From NCBI GenBank assembly GCA_025350245.1, contig JANXYG010000064.1, forward strand, positions 1 through 36,285: DNA of 36,285 nucleotides, given 5' to 3'. A model generated the notes under the pieces. That model was not told the DNA's origin. It saw only the letters and a program-made list of their open reading frames with translations, and did no database searches. Origin of the DNA: Betaproteobacteria bacterium. Lineage in GTDB: Bacteria > Pseudomonadota > Gammaproteobacteria > Burkholderiales > Ga0077523. Numbering within the stretch: the stretch's first letter is position 1; every line of letters starts with the position of its first letter. The position numbers and the translations under genes were made by a program. Shown one piece after another: positions 24,954-32,018 of this stretch.

Positions 24954-27243
24954 CGTTCTTCATCGCTCGCCACACCTTCTCCGCGGTCGCCGGCATCTCG
25001 ATGTCGACCACGCCCATCGGCCGCAAGGCATCGATGACCGCATTGATGACGGTCGGCGTGCCGCCGACGGTGCCGAGTTCGCCCACGCCCTTGGCACCGA
25101 GCGGATTGACCTTGCAGGGCGACGATTCATCGGTGAAGGTGGCGATCATGGGCAGATCGTCCGCGCGCGGCAGGCAATAGTCGAGGAACGACCCGGTGGT
25201 GAGCTGGCCGGTCTCGGGGTCGTAGCGGCCGTCTTCCATCAACGCCTGGCCCACCGCCTGCGCGATGCCGCCATGCACCTGGCCGGCCACGATCATCGGG
25301 TTGACCACCCGGCCCACGTCGTCGAGCGTGGTGTACTTCACAATCTCGGTGACGCCGGTGTCGGGGTCGATCTCGACTTCGCACACATGGCAACTGTTGG
25401 GCCACGACGGACCCCCCACTTTCTGGGTGGTCTTGATGGCGATGCGGCGTTCGGGCTGGCGCCCGGCCAGCTCGAACAGGTCGATGGCGAGGTCGGTGCC
25501 CGCCACGCGGAACTTGCCGGCCGCGTATTCGATGTCGGCACCGGCGGCTTCGAGCGCCTCGCCGGCGAGTTCGCGGCCCTTGGCGATCGTCTCATTCGAG
25601 GCCGTGAACATGGCCGACCCGCCGATGTAGAGCGACCGGCTGCCCATGCTGCCCAGCCCCTGCGCGATGTCGCTATCGCCTTGCACGATGTCGATGAGAT
25701 CGGCATCGACGTCCAGCGTCTCGGCGATGATCTGCAGGTAGCTCGTCTCGATGCCCTGGCCCATGGCCTGGATCGCGGTGTAGACCTTGATGCGGCCATC
25801 GGCCTCGACGTGCAGGTCGAGCGTTTCTTCGTGCACGACGCCGGTCCATTCGAGGAAAGTCGAGATGGCCCGCCCGCGCAGCTTGCCGCGCGCCTTCGAC
25901 TCGCCCTGGCGTTTCGCGAACCCGGCCCAGTCGGCGTGGTGCAGGATGCGGTCGAGCATGTGCGGGAAATTGCCGCTGTCGAAGGTCTCGCCCATCGGCG
26001 TGCGATAAGGCATGGCGCCGGGCTGGATCAGGTTGCGACGGCGCAACTCCGAGGGATCCATCTTCAGCTCACCGGCGGCCTTGTCCATCAGCCGCTCGAT
26101 CAGGAAGATGGCTTCCGGCCGACCGGCGCCGCGATAGGCCGACACGATCATGGTGTTGGTGAGCACGGCCGTGGAATGCAGGTCGAGCGTGGGCACGTGA
26201 TAAACGCCGGTGATCACCTTGGGCCCGATGGCCACATGGATGACCGCGCCCGGCGAGCACGCGTAGGCGCCGATGTTGCCCTGGATGCGCACGCGCAGCC
26301 CGAGGATCTTGCCGTCGGCATCGACCGCCAACTCCGCGTGATTGATCTGGTCGCGCCCGTGGCTGCCCACCAGAAACTCCTCGCTGCGGCTGGCGCGCCA
26401 GTGGATCGGGCGGCCGAGCTTGCGCGCGGCGAAGGCACACACGGCGTCTTCCGGGTAGAGCAGGGTCTTCATGCCGAAGCCGCCGCCGACATCACCCACC
26501 TTCACGCGCACCTTGTCTATCGGCACCTTCAGGATGCCTTCGGCCAGCGTCTTCTGCAGGCCGGCAGGGTTCTGGCAACTGGTGTGCAAGGTGAAGCGGC
26601 CGGTGCCGGCGTCGTATTCGGCGACCGTGCCGCGCGGCTCCATCGTCACCGGGATCAGGCGCTGGTTGACCAGCGACACCTTGGTGACATGAGCGGCCTT
26701 GGCGAAAGCGGCGTCGCAATCGGCGGGCTTGCCCCACTGGGCGACAGCGGCGACGTTGCCGGGCGAATCCGGCCAGAGCTGCGCCGCGCCGGGTGCGAGC
26801 GCTGCGTCGATCGACACGGCGACCGGCAACTCTTCGTAATCGACCATCACGCGCTCAGCGGCGTCCTCGGCCTGGGCCCGGGTCGTGGCCACCACGGCCG
26901 CCACGGCCTGGCCGACGAAGCGCACGGCGTCGGTGGCCAGGGCGTAGTAAGGCGGTGCGCTCATCGGGTTGCCCTGGGCGTTCTTGAGGCCGGCCCCGAT
27001 CGGGAAATCGCCGATACCGGCCGCGAGCAGTTCCGCGCCGGTGATCACGTCGATGACGCCGGGGGCGGTCTTCGCATCCGCCACGTCCACCGCCAGGACC
27101 CGTGCATGCGCGTGCGGCGACCGCACGAACACTACATGTACCTGGCCGGGCAGGCGCAGGTCGTCCACGTACTGCCCCTGGCCGGTGAGAAGGCGCAGGT
27201 CCTCGCGCCGCGTGATCGACTGCCCGATACCGAATTTCGCCAT
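24946..27243 (-). CDS. coxL: Molybdopterin-binding large subunit, CO/xanthine dehydrogenase family (CoxL form II-like)
   Basis: A 765-residue molybdenum hydroxylase large subunit. The N-terminal a/b-hammerhead domain begins MAKFGIGQSITRREDLRLLTG. VGDVGGGFGMK (near 251-259) binds the molybdenum cofactor. The active-site loop is AYRGAGRPEA (about 369-378), the form II/BMS signature; the form I CO dehydrogenase loop AYRCSFR with its catalytic cysteine is absent. GAKGVGELGTVGG near the end carries the catalytic glutamate. It should therefore be called an aerobic CO-dehydrogenase-like hydroxylase of unknown substrate. The ATG at 27243 fits the family N-terminus; 27249 is possible. Its small and medium subunit genes are 6 kb away on the other strand. 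Confidence 0.9.
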   Translation of the reverse strand: MAKFGIGQSITRREDLRLLTGQGQYVDDLRLPGQVHVVFVRSPHAHARVLAVDVADAKTAPGVIDVITGAELLAAGIGDFPIGAGLKNAQGNPMSAPPYYALATDAVRFVGQAVAAVVATTRAQAEDAAERVMVDYEELPVAVSIDAALAPGAAQLWPDSPGNVAAVAQWGKPADCDAAFAKAAHVTKVSLVNQRLIPVTMEPRGTVAEYDAGTGRFTLHTSCQNPAGLQKTLAEGILKVPIDKVRVKVGDVGGGFGMKTLLYPEDAVCAFAARKLGRPIHWRASRSEEFLVGSHGRDQINHAELAVDADGKILGLRVRIQGNIGAYACSPGAVIHVAIGPKVITGVYHVPTLDLHSTAVLTNTMIVSAYRGAGRPEAIFLIERLMDKAAGELKMDPSELRRRNLIQPGAMPYRTPMGETFDSGNFPHMLDRILHHADWAGFAKRQGESKARGKLRGRAISTFLEWTGVVHEETLDLHVEADGRIKVYTAIQAMGQGIETSYLQIIAETLDVDADLIDIVQGDSDIAQGLGSMGSRSLYIGGSAMFTASNETIAKGRELAGEALEAAGADIEYAAGKFRVAGTDLAIDLFELAGRQPERRIAIKTTQKVGGPSWPNSCHVCEVEIDPDTGVTEIVKYTTLDDVGRVVNPMIVAGQVHGGIAQAVGQALMEDGRYDPETGQLTTGSFLDYCLPRADDLPMIATFTDESSPCKVNPLGAKGVGELGTVGGTPTVINAVIDALRPMGVVDIEMPATAEKVWRAMKNAA

Positions 27244-27386
27244 TTGCATTTGCCTGTCGTCGACTCGTTGATCTGGTCCGGCAGGCACCCGTGGGGGCCG
27301 GCCGGCATCTGCACCCAGTGATGATATGTCGCCTTGCCTCGTCGTGGAATCCGCCCGCGATCGTTGGATGCGGAGGATGTCGGACG

Positions 27387-27435
27387 TTGCCGCCGCGAGG
27401 GCGCTTTGCTAGCTTGGGGCGACTACTTCCTACCG
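27387..27435 (+). promoter_or_regulatory. Promoter region of the first TA module, paralogous to that at 30656
   Basis: TTGCCG (27387-27392), 17 bases, TAGCTT (27410-27415). The 49-bp segment is about 70% identical to 30656-30704 upstream of the parD-like gene, with identical -35/-10 spacing and an identical GCTTTGCTA around the -10. Confidence 0.5.
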
Positions 27436-27518
27436 TGTTCGCACGGTTGCCCAAGGCGCAGCAGCGCTTGGTGGTGGGAATGCTCGATGATGCACTGGCC
27501 CAAGCCGACAGTCGCTGA
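27436..27518 (+). pseudogene. Possible C-terminal remnant of a small regulator
   Basis: The plus-strand frame ending at 27518 gives RLPKAQQRLVVGMLDDALAQ then ADSR and a stop, which resembles the C-terminal helix of small HTH repressors (LPK-x-QQ-x-x-V-x-x-M-L-D). No HTH domain precedes it in frame. It may be a decayed fragment or chance; it lies between the promoter-like segment and the antitoxin start. Confidence 0.25.
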
Positions 27519-27542
27519 ACAGATCAGACAGGAGCCGAAACG

Positions 27543-27743
27543 ATGAGTGCAACCGAACAGGCGTTGATCGACAAGATCAGTCAACTACCGCCGCAGCGGC
27601 TGGCAGAGGTCGCGGACTTCGTGGATTTTTTGCGCTCGCGTGAGGATGAGCAGGGTCTCACGCAGGCCGCCGCGAAGATGGCCGAGGCAAGTTTTGCGGC
27701 GGTGTGGAACAACGACGGAGACGCCGCCTACGACAAGATGTAG
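27543..27743 (+). CDS. DUF2281/VapB-like antitoxin
   Basis: A 66-residue protein beginning MSATEQALIDKISQLPPQRL followed by AEVADFVDFLRSRE, the typical start of DUF2281-type antitoxins (I-x-x-L-P-x-x-x-x-x-E-V-x-D-F-V-D-F-L). The C-terminal half (AKMAEASFAAVWNNDGDAAYDKM) would wrap the toxin. AGGAG lies 8 bases before the ATG. The stop is 2 bases before the start of the PemK-like toxin frame, so this is a TA operon. The antitoxin appears intact although the toxin frame is broken. Confidence 0.75.
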   Translation: MSATEQALIDKISQLPPQRLAEVADFVDFLRSREDEQGLTQAAAKMAEASFAAVWNNDGDAAYDKM

Positions 27744-27745
27744 CG

Positions 27746-28194
<449 letters not shown>

Positions 28195-28248
28195 GTCGGA
28201 GAGCCGGGCACCGCGGGTCGACGCATGGTCAGTGCAATAGCCCCTCGA

Positions 28249-28271
28249 GAATATGATCCTGGCCCCTTTAA
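28249..28271 (+). repeat. RAYT-associated dispersed repeat, copy R1
   Basis: GAATATGATCCTGGCCCCTT matches the shared element (AA)ATGTGAnCCTGGCnCCTTT found five or six times between 28.2 and 32.6 kb around a REP-associated transposase. It lies between the PemK pseudogene and the mazF 3' end. Confidence 0.65.
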
Positions 28272-28303
28272 TCCCGCGCGCCCTTGCCCGACTGGCGCGT
28301 CGT

Positions 28304-28642
28304 TCATTCAAGCAGCGCGGCCAAGCGGCCCAACGCTTCATCAATCACGTCCTGCGGCACGCGCTCCACCTTGCGCGCCTTGCGGGACGCCAGGTCGAGC
28401 ATCCTGATCTTGTTGACCAGGGCCACACCCTGGGTCTTGCATCCCGAGCCAGCCAGCGATACCGCAAACCCGGCATGACGCGAAAAGTCGCCACCTTGCG
28501 TGATCGGAGCCACCAGCACATCGCCGAGTTTGTTGAACACCTTGGTGGTCAGCACCAGCGCCGGCCGGGTGCCGCGTTGCTCGTGCCCCATCGCAGGGTC
28601 CAGCGGCACGCTCACGATGTCACCGCGCTCGAAAACCGCCAT
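28304..28642 (-). CDS. mazF: MazF/PemK-family toxin (endoribonuclease)
   Basis: A 112-residue toxin starting MAVFERGDIVSVPLDPAMGH. It follows the MazF pattern: an N-terminal G-D-I-V-x-V-x-L-x-P, then G-x-E-Q-x-G-x-R-P-A-L-V-L-T, VLVAPITQGG, and the C-terminal helix VPQDVIDEALGRLAALL. MazF toxins cut mRNA at short sequence motifs and halt translation. The ATG at 28642 overlaps the antitoxin stop by one base (TGATG), giving translational coupling. The frame extends upstream to 28720, but that part overlaps the antitoxin and is a shadow. No frameshift is visible, so the module looks functional. Confidence 0.88.
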   Translation of the reverse strand: MAVFERGDIVSVPLDPAMGHEQRGTRPALVLTTKVFNKLGDVLVAPITQGGDFSRHAGFAVSLAGSGCKTQGVALVNKIRMLDLASRKARKVERVPQDVIDEALGRLAALLE

Positions 28643-28893
28643 CACCAGACTTCTTTCCCGGCGAGGCGGGCAACATCCCACAGTCTCAAGTCGGCCGGCG
28701 GCTGGGCCCTCGCGTCGCACTGGGCGATCATATCGGCCAGTGTGTACTTGCGCTTGGGTGTCAGCACGATCCGGCCATCCGCCGTCGTGTCCAGCCTCAA
28801 GTGCTGCCCGACACCGATACCCAGATCCTTCAGAACAGGCGGAGGCACAACCAGCGCAGTGCTGTTGCCCATCTTCTTCAATACGACTTCCAT
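28642..28893 (-). CDS. mazE: MazE-like AbrB/SpoVT-family antitoxin
   Basis: An 83-residue antitoxin with an N-terminal AbrB swapped-hairpin DNA-binding domain (MEVVLKKMGNSTALVVPPPV then LKDLGIGVGQHLRL) and a C-terminal toxin-binding tail (YTLADMIAQCDARAQ...). It neutralises the adjacent MazF and, with it, represses its own promoter. GAGG lies 6 bases before the ATG. Two identical palindromic half-operators lie in its promoter region (28909-28917 and 28952-28960). Confidence 0.88.
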   Translation of the reverse strand: MEVVLKKMGNSTALVVPPPVLKDLGIGVGQHLRLDTTADGRIVLTPKRKYTLADMIAQCDARAQPPADLRLWDVARLAGKEVW

Positions 28894-28908
28894 CGCGAAC
28901 CTCGGTTC

Positions 28909-28960
28909 AACATTGTTATACGCATGCTATCCATCCACGGCACCGGCGTCAAACATTGTT
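28909..28960. promoter_or_regulatory. mazEF promoter with two AACATTGTT operators
   Basis: Minus-strand -35 TTGACG (28947-28952), 17-base spacer, -10 TAGCAT (28924-28929). Two copies of the palindrome AACATTGTT lie at 28909-28917 (near the transcript start) and 28952-28960 (touching the -35). They share flanks (TCA...TACGC) and are 43 bp apart, close to four helical turns. This arrangement fits autoregulation by MazE or MazEF. Confidence 0.7.
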
Positions 28961-29018
28961 TTACGCGAAACACCTGACGGACTCTCGAGGCCCGCGCAGG
29001 TTTTGAGTCAAGCCGAGC

Positions 29019-29052
29019 GCCGCGCCATTCGCCGCGCCATTCGCCGCGCGCC
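29019..29052. repeat. 12-bp direct repeat, about 2.8 copies
   Basis: CGCCGCGCCATT occurs twice in tandem followed by a partial third copy (CGCCGCGCgcc). It lies in non-coding DNA between the mazEF promoter and the desaturase remnant. Confidence 0.7.
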
Positions 29053-29125
29053 AGCGTCTCGCGCACTTCGCGCTGCTGATCTGGGTCGGCCTGATCTCCG
29101 CGGCTATCGAACAGACGAGGACGTC

Positions 29126-29254
29126 ATGAAGAGTTCGAACGTGTGCGGGGCGGTGATGCTGGTGGTGCTTGCGACCCCGGTGGCGACCAGGGCGCAAACG
29201 CCTCCCACCTCGATACCGGCAATACAGAGAGCCGCACCAGCAGCAGCGTCTTGA
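29126..29254 (+). pseudogene. Possible truncated secreted-protein start
   Basis: An ATG with GAGGA upstream opens a 42-residue frame MKSSNVCGAVMLVVLATPVA then TRAQTPPTS..., which looks like a signal peptide. It stops soon after and its 3' part overlaps the opposite-strand desaturase remnant. Either the 5' end of a secreted-protein gene joined to the desaturase fragment by a deletion, or a chance frame. Confidence 0.3.
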
Positions 29255-29697
29255 ACCGGAAGTGCCACCACCCGAGCACCACCGAAAGCCACTGCAGCGA
29301 GGTGAGCGGCAAGCCACCCTCATCTTCCGGACCACCCATTTCCGGGCCCCGGGCCGAATCATTGGTATGCCGGTGATGCTCGACGTGCAGCGCCCGGAAC
29401 GCCGATGGGGAAAAGCCGCACGGAACACCTGCCAGCCACGCGCCGATGTCGTTCAGCAAGCCCGTGCGGAAGGCGGTGCGATGCGCGCACTCATGAAATG
29501 GGGCGAACAGCGGCGCCACGATCTGCGCCAGCAGCACCATGACGGGAATGGCGACGATCGTTGTATCCGAGATACCGGACCAGCAACCCGGCGCAGAACA
29601 CGACGGCACCGACATGCAGCGTCATCCGGACAATCGAAGGCGCGTCGCGACGTTCCCGCAGCCGCTCAAGGCTACCTTGATCCAGCAGGGCGGTGAG
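29230..29697 (-). pseudogene. Fatty-acid desaturase remnant
   Basis: Minus-strand sequence encodes two desaturase His boxes: FAPFHECAHRTAF (H-x3-H) and LHVEHHRHTND (H-x2-HH), with flanking hydrophobic segments (IPVMVLLAQIVAPLF, WLSVVLGWWHFRFKTLLL). The third His box and the C-terminus are missing. The N-terminal part (LTALLDQGSLERLRERRD to VVFCAGLLVRYL) is in another frame, so a frameshift lies near 29560-29580. No start codon is present; the 5' end abuts repeat copy R2 at 29700. A decayed, doubly truncated gene. Confidence 0.75.
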
Positions 29698-29699
29698 TT

Positions 29700-29722
29700 A
29701 AAGAGGCCAGGCTCGCATTTTC
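29700..29722 (-). repeat. RAYT-associated repeat, copy R2
   Basis: The reverse complement reads GAAAATGCGAGCCTGGCCTC, a variant of the shared element. It lies 16 bases beyond the 3' end of the transposase gene and is inverted relative to R3/R4 at the other end. Confidence 0.6.
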
Positions 29723-29737
29723 GCGCGATGGCCCCGA

Positions 29738-30471
29738 TCAAATACCCAAATCCCCTTGCACACCTGCAAGCCCACTATCACCACCCACTGTTTTCTTTGG
29801 TCTGCCGCGTGGCCGCGCCTCGCGCCTTTCACCGCTAACCTGCTCTATCTTGCGGTGAAACCGCCCGTTCCCCAACACTTGATTCTGGTTGATCGCGAGC
29901 CTGATATCCGCAATCGCCTCGGCGTCGAGTTCCGCACTGAATAGCGCCCGATAGGCGGTCTGCCGTAGGTTGTCCGTGATGCCCAGCGCGAGGTAAAGAG
30001 GGTGCGGCGTGATGCGCGGATCGGCAACACCGAGCGCGTTGGCGCGGTAGCTGATCCATCGATAATGCGAGGGGTCTTCCAACATCGCCGCACGCACCGG
30101 GTTCAGATCGATATAGCGCAGGCAGGTAAGCAAGTACAGATCGGACTGGATCAGCGACGATTTGTAGCGGCATCCCACAGCGTGCCAGTGCGTCGGTAGG
30201 TCTTGTTGATGTACTGCACGTAGCGCCGGCCGAGGGAGATCATCAACCCGGCCACATCCTCCGGGCGGCGCGAGGCGATCAACAGGTGCACATGGTTCGT
30301 CATGAGCACGTAACCATGCAGGGCAACCTTGGGGACCTTCATCGATTCCCCCAGCCAGTGCAGGAAGTTGTGGTAATTCTCTTCAGCGAAGAAGCACGGT
30401 TCGCGGTTGTGCCCGCGCAGCACGATGTGCAGCGGCTGACCAGGGAGATGGATGCGGGGTCGGCGTGGCAT
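29738..30471 (-). pseudogene. REP-associated tyrosine transposase (Y1_Tnp), one frameshift
   Basis: Two overlapping minus-strand frames make one RAYT. The first (30471-30151) starts MPRRPRIHLPGQPLHIVLRG and has the HUH core MTNHVHLLI and RRYVQYINKTYRRTGTLW. The second (to 29738) resumes with RYKSSLIQSDLYLLTCLRYI then DLNPVRAAM, and a basic tail (ARPRGRPKKT). Normal members read ...GTLW-(E/D)-G-RYKSSL; here GGATGCCGC lacks one G around 30168-30172, shifting the frame. The HUH histidines and candidate catalytic tyrosine in YVQYIN are intact. RAYTs mobilise small palindromic repeats in trans, and copies of a candidate repeat flank this gene in inverse orientation. Confidence 0.88.
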
Positions 30472-30487
30472 GCGTGAACATTACACG

Positions 30488-30511
30488 GGAATGTGAACTT
30501 GGCTCCCTTGG
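30488..30511 (+). repeat. RAYT-associated repeat, copy R3
   Basis: GGAATGTGAACTTGGCTCCC lies 17 bases upstream of the transposase start. With R2 it forms an imperfect inverted repeat bracketing the transposase gene. Confidence 0.65.
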
Positions 30512-30517
30512 TGCCCG

Positions 30518-30542
30518 GGAAATGTGACCCTGGCCCCTTTGG
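30518..30542 (+). repeat. RAYT-associated repeat, copy R4
   Basis: GGAAATGTGACCCTGGCCCC, in tandem with R3 (offset about 30 bases). It runs directly into the 13-bp tandem repeat. Confidence 0.7.
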
Positions 30543-30573
30543 CGGTTCCCTTTGGCGGTTCCCTTTGGCGGTT
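30535..30573. repeat. 13-bp tandem repeat, three copies
   Basis: CCCTTTGGCGGTT occurs three times in perfect tandem, starting inside repeat copy R4. The core CTTTGGCGGTTCC also occurs once at about 31618-31630 inside the vapC remnant. Confidence 0.9.
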
Positions 30574-30655
30574 CAGGTCACCCACATCTTGTCGTTCACG
30601 CCGGGGCGACCGATGCCATGCCCGAGTGCCCCGCCGGCGAATCGAGACCGAACGG

Positions 30656-30704
30656 TTGCGACGCGTCCGGTGCTTTGCTATCTTGGTGTGAATATTTCCT
30701 ACCG
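30656..30704 (+). promoter_or_regulatory. Promoter of the parDE-like operon
   Basis: TTGCGA (30656-30661), 17-base spacer, TATCTT (30679-30684), about 40 bases before the antitoxin start. Similar over 49 bp to 27387-27435 upstream of the first TA module. Confidence 0.55.
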
Positions 30705-30723
30705 ACTCTTGCAAGCTGCGTCC

Positions 30724-31011
30724 ATGACCACCGCCGAGAAGATCAGCATCGCCCTGCCCCCTGAAATGGTCGCCATTGTCCGCGCGGCTGTTGCCACGGG
30801 TGAATACGCCTCGAGCAGCGAAGTCATTCGCGACGCGCTGCGAGACTGGACCCACAAGCGAAGTCTGCGGCAGCAGGGCGTTGCCGAACTGAGGCAACTC
30901 TGGCAGGAAGCGTTGGCCGACAAGTCCCCGGGTGTTTCCCCCGAGGAGGTTCTTGATCGCCTGGAGCGCAAGTACCAGGCAATTGCTGAGGCCCGGGGCG
31001 CGATCGAGTAA
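30724..31011 (+). CDS. parD: ParD-like antitoxin
   Basis: A 95-residue ribbon-helix-helix antitoxin. The N-terminus (KISIALPPEMVAIVRAAVAT then GEYASSSEVIRDALRDW) is the classical ParD RHH domain; the C-terminal half is a toxin-binding helix. The start at 30724 fits the family, though the Shine-Dalgarno is weak. Its TAA overlaps the toxin ATG by one base (TAATG). ParD binds operator DNA and represses its own operon, whose likely promoter is just upstream. Confidence 0.9.
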   Translation: MTTAEKISIALPPEMVAIVRAAVATGEYASSSEVIRDALRDWTHKRSLRQQGVAELRQLWQEALADKSPGVSPEEVLDRLERKYQAIAEARGAIE

Positions 31012-31304
31012 TGCGGCTGGTGCTATCCGGATTCGTCGAAAGTGACCTCGACGAGATCGCCAGCTACATCGCCCAGGACAATCCGCACCGCGCAGTCACT
31101 TTCATCCAGGACATCCGCGCGAAGTTTCAGGACATCGCCCGCAGCCCGCTGATCTACCAGTTAAGGCCCGACATCGGTGACCAGGCACGGATGGCGACCG
31201 TAGGCAACTACGCTATCCTGTTTCGTGCCATCGGTGACAACCTGCGCATCGAGCGGGTGACTTACGGCGGCCGCGATCTGCCGACGCTGCTCGACCCTGG
31301 GTGA
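31011..31304 (+). CDS. parE: ParE/RelE-family toxin
   Basis: A 97-residue toxin: MRLVLSGFVESDLDEIASYI, then A-x-x-x-F-I-x-x-I-R-x-K-F-x-x-I-A-x-x-P, RMATVGNYAILFRAIGDNL and RIERVTYGGRDL. This follows the ParE pattern (L-x-x-I-x-x-Y-I-A-x-D-N-P at the start, a C-terminal R-V-x-x-G-x-R-D). ParE toxins block DNA gyrase; RelE relatives cut mRNA, and sequence alone does not settle which. Complete and translationally coupled to parD. Confidence 0.9.
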   Translation: MRLVLSGFVESDLDEIASYIAQDNPHRAVTFIQDIRAKFQDIARSPLIYQLRPDIGDQARMATVGNYAILFRAIGDNLRIERVTYGGRDLPTLLDPG

Positions 31305-31493
31305 CGGGATCGTCGCTCGGTTGCCGTGCGCCCCCGAAAACGTGGCAAAACGTGGTGTCAGGTCTTGCATGAACACATTCCGCCGCGGGGAACAACAGGA
31401 GCCAGACTCACCGTTTCGACAGAAGGCCGATGTGCGGCTCGAGCCGACAGTGGCCATGTTCGTTTCGCTGCGCTGTCCAGCGTTCAAGGCGCG
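31305..31493. other. Non-coding stretch with a degenerate repeat copy
   Basis: No gene is supported. It contains a direct duplication of AAAACGTGG near 31338-31356 and, at about 31396-31417 on the minus strand, a weakly matching copy of the RAYT-associated repeat (AGGAGCCAGACTCACCGTTT). Confidence 0.4.
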
Positions 31494-31680
31494 CTATCGC
31501 AACGGGTTGACGATCTCCATGCCGACGAAGTCCTTGTCGTTGTCGGTCACGACCACGCAGTCGTTGACTTCGGCGACTGCCGGCGATGATGGTGTCGAGG
31601 GCGCTTCGCGGTCGTCCTTTGGCGGTTCCGTCCGCCATCAGGCGCGCCCAGACAAGGCCGGCGTTCTCGTCGAAGGGCAG
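31494..31680 (-). pseudogene. VapC (PIN-domain) toxin fragment
   Basis: The minus strand encodes the C-terminal half of a PIN toxin in two frames: LPFDENAGLVWARLMADGTA then KGRPRSALDTIIA, and, after a one-base insertion near 31580, AVAEVNDCVVVTDNDKDFVG then MEIVNPLR and a TAG at 31494-31496. The acidic residues of the PIN active site in the D-x-D-x-D-F segment are visible. The N-terminal half is missing; upstream sequence changes to IS21-like DNA. No vapB partner is seen. Confidence 0.8.
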
Positions 31681-31751
31681 CCCGCCCCGCCAACAGCGCT
31701 TGCGGCCCTTCGGTCCATCGAACCACGGTTAGAGCTGGGAGCGACGCTTGC

Positions 31752-32000
31752 CTGCGGGCTTCTCGCCGAGGGTAGTCGGAATCGGCGGTCACCGTATTCC
31801 GAAACTGTCGGTCACCAAGTCGGGACGAGCGGTGAATGTGGCAAGGACGCTTAACCAGATGGCTACCGTCCCGGGTCACCGGGATGCCGATAGAACGGAT
31901 TGCCATGCACCGGATCACGGGGCTGTTGCGGTTGAGGTACGAATACGCGCTGTCGTTCGAGCGTATCGCGCGCGCCCTGAAGGTGCCCAAGGAGGCGGCG
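31752..32000 (+). mobile_element. Left-end remnant of an IS21-family element
   Basis: From about 31752, repeated short motifs with GGTCACC and CGGAAT/ATTCCG (31775-31820) resemble the multiple terminal repeats at IS21 ends. They are followed at 31884 by an istA-like start. The element breaks off near 32000, where the neighbouring toxin gene begins. Boundaries are approximate. Confidence 0.5.
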
Positions 32001-32018
32001 CTGTCTCAGAATCCATAG
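31884..32018 (+). pseudogene. IstA transposase N-terminal fragment (IS21 family)
   Basis: A 44-residue frame MPIERIAMHRITGLLRLRYE then YALSFERIARALKVPK matches the N-terminal HTH region of IS21 IstA transposases (M-x-x-I-x-x-x-L-R-L-x-x-x-x-x-L-S-x-x-x-I-A-x-x-L). It stops after 44 residues, the last few from unrelated sequence overlapping the 3' end of the RelE-like gene. The catalytic domain and istB are absent. Confidence 0.65.

Noticed and set aside
25273-27321. Plus-strand open frame of 682 codons opposite the coxL-type gene
   Set aside because: Shadow of the large subunit, with no recognisable domain and no ribosome site.
31350-31375. GTGTCAGGTCTTGCATG segment as a second repeat family associated with RAYT genes
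   Set aside because: I recall similar motifs near such transposases, but only one copy is visible here, so the sequence does not support a repeat call.
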